A DNA stretch of 23,272 nucleotides from Acidobacteriota bacterium (GTDB lineage Bacteria; Acidobacteriota; Terriglobia; Terriglobales; Acidobacteriaceae). The notes below the pieces were generated by a model. The model searched no databases, had not been told where the DNA came from, and saw nothing but the letters and a program-made list of their open reading frames with translations. The stretch covers positions 1 to 23,272 of the forward strand of contig JAJYSL010000049.1 of the NCBI GenBank assembly GCA_021793595.1, read 5' to 3'. Numbering within the stretch: the first letter of the stretch is position 1; each line of letters begins with the position of its first letter. The position numbers and the translations under genes are program-made. Shown here one piece after another: positions 22,921 through 23,272 of this stretch.

Positions 22921-23272
22921 GTGTGCCGTGCATGTTCGACAGTTTGAGGGTGGGAGTCCCTTATCCAACCTGATGGAGGTGAAGGATTAGCAAAGCGCAA
23001 GGGCGTCGTCGCGAGGCGAGGTCGGAAGGAAGCGTGGAGCAAAAGCGTGTGCCGATGGACAAGAACCGGATACGAGGCCTGGACTCGCGGGCGGCGAGTT
23101 GGCAAAGTGCAGCAAAGCCCATATCCATCAAGGCGAGTGGAGGTAAATCCGGCGGCGGTGCGCTGAAGGCGGTCGAACTTACCACGGGAGGTCTGTTGCA
23201 TGTCGTGGAAACACGACTGGAGAAGAAGCGATTCTTTTTGAACGTGCAACAGAAGTCAGCAGAAGGCATAGT
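22921..23272 (+). mobile_element. Group IIC-like intron, 5' part (truncated by the window end)
   Basis: The element starts at GTGTG (22921), the canonical group II 5' end. It then follows the landmarks of the well-known Oceanobacillus iheyensis group IIC intron: a GTGTGCC-GCATG start, GAGGGTGGGAGTCCC (shared form AGGGTGAGAGTCCC), a CGCAAGGGCGTC stretch, GAAGGAAGC, ATACGAGGC, ACGGGAGGTCTG, and finally CAGAAGTCAGCAGAAGGCATAGT, which in these introns lies near the start of the reverse-transcriptase frame. These similarities are from memory, not from an alignment. The hairpin just upstream fits the insertion preference of class C introns. Domain V and the 3' end are beyond the window, so completeness and activity cannot be judged. 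Confidence 0.82.
23196..23272 (+). CDS. N-terminus of group II intron reverse transcriptase/maturase (partial)
   Basis: An open frame runs to the window edge and reads LHVVETRLEKKRFFLNVQQ then KSAEGIV. The QQKSAEGIV segment matches the [R/Q]QKSAEVIV-type peptide that precedes the reverse-transcriptase domain in many class C intron-encoded proteins. A TTG at 23196 lies four bases after GGGAGG (23186-23191); GTG at 23205 is an alternative, and the frame is open back to an ATG at 23055 that would lie within intron domain I. No RT motif is in the window, so identity rests on the surrounding intron. Confidence 0.45.
   Translation, partial: MHVVETRLEKKRFFLNVQQKSAEGI

Noticed and set aside
22809..23249. 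Minus-strand open frames inside the intron region
   Set aside because: They run antisense to conserved intron RNA structure and show no protein motif.
1..23272. CRISPR arrays, tRNA or rRNA genes
   Set aside because: No regularly spaced repeats of CRISPR length and no tRNA or rRNA signature were seen on either strand by eye.

Overview
The window looks like a piece of chromosome from a GC-rich, Gram-negative, diderm bacterium, most likely an Acidobacteriota member (Terriglobia-like). The diderm reading rests on KdsC (Kdo/LPS synthesis), LolA (outer-membrane lipoprotein transport), a TonB-type energy transducer and a pilus/type II secretion-like assembly operon. The Acidobacteriota guess rests on a secreted 'VWFA-related' protein and a secreted GH27 alpha-galactosidase with an Ig-like N-domain. 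No 16S or other taxonomic marker is present, so the phylum is an inference.

Layout. 55-1209 (-): TonB-family protein with a Gly-rich repeated linker. 1210-1873: about 660 bases with no convincing gene. 1874-2851 (+): UDP-glucose 4-epimerase, TTG start. 3032-3970 (+): secreted VWFA-domain protein, convergent with an ArsB/CitMHS-type permease (4034-5308, -). 5453-8502 (+): probable operon of a zinc-dependent dehydrogenase, an SDR oxidoreductase and an exported metallo-beta-lactamase-fold protein. 8529-8783 (-): small membrane-anchored protein with a five-residue repeat. 8983-11638 (+): VOC-family protein, KdsC phosphatase and secreted alpha-galactosidase. 11650-12837 (-): RlmN, divergent from an M16 metalloprotease (12921-14276, +).

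14324-22570 (+) is a tightly packed machinery operon. It encodes a type IV prepilin/pseudopilin, LolA, a periplasmic Asp-box (YCF48/BNR-like) beta-propeller, a GspF/PilC platform protein, a GspE/PilB ATPase, then PilM-, PilN-, PilO- and GspC/PilP-like inner-membrane proteins. Gaps are short and several starts overlap the preceding stop. The expected outer-membrane secretin is not in the window.

The last 700 bases hold no ordinary gene. Just after the operon lies a pair of MarR-like palindromes 30 bp apart. Further on, a long imperfect hairpin is followed six bases later by GTGTG and a sequence that closely resembles the 5' half of a bacterial group IIC intron. The intron and its reverse-transcriptase/maturase frame run off the end of the window.
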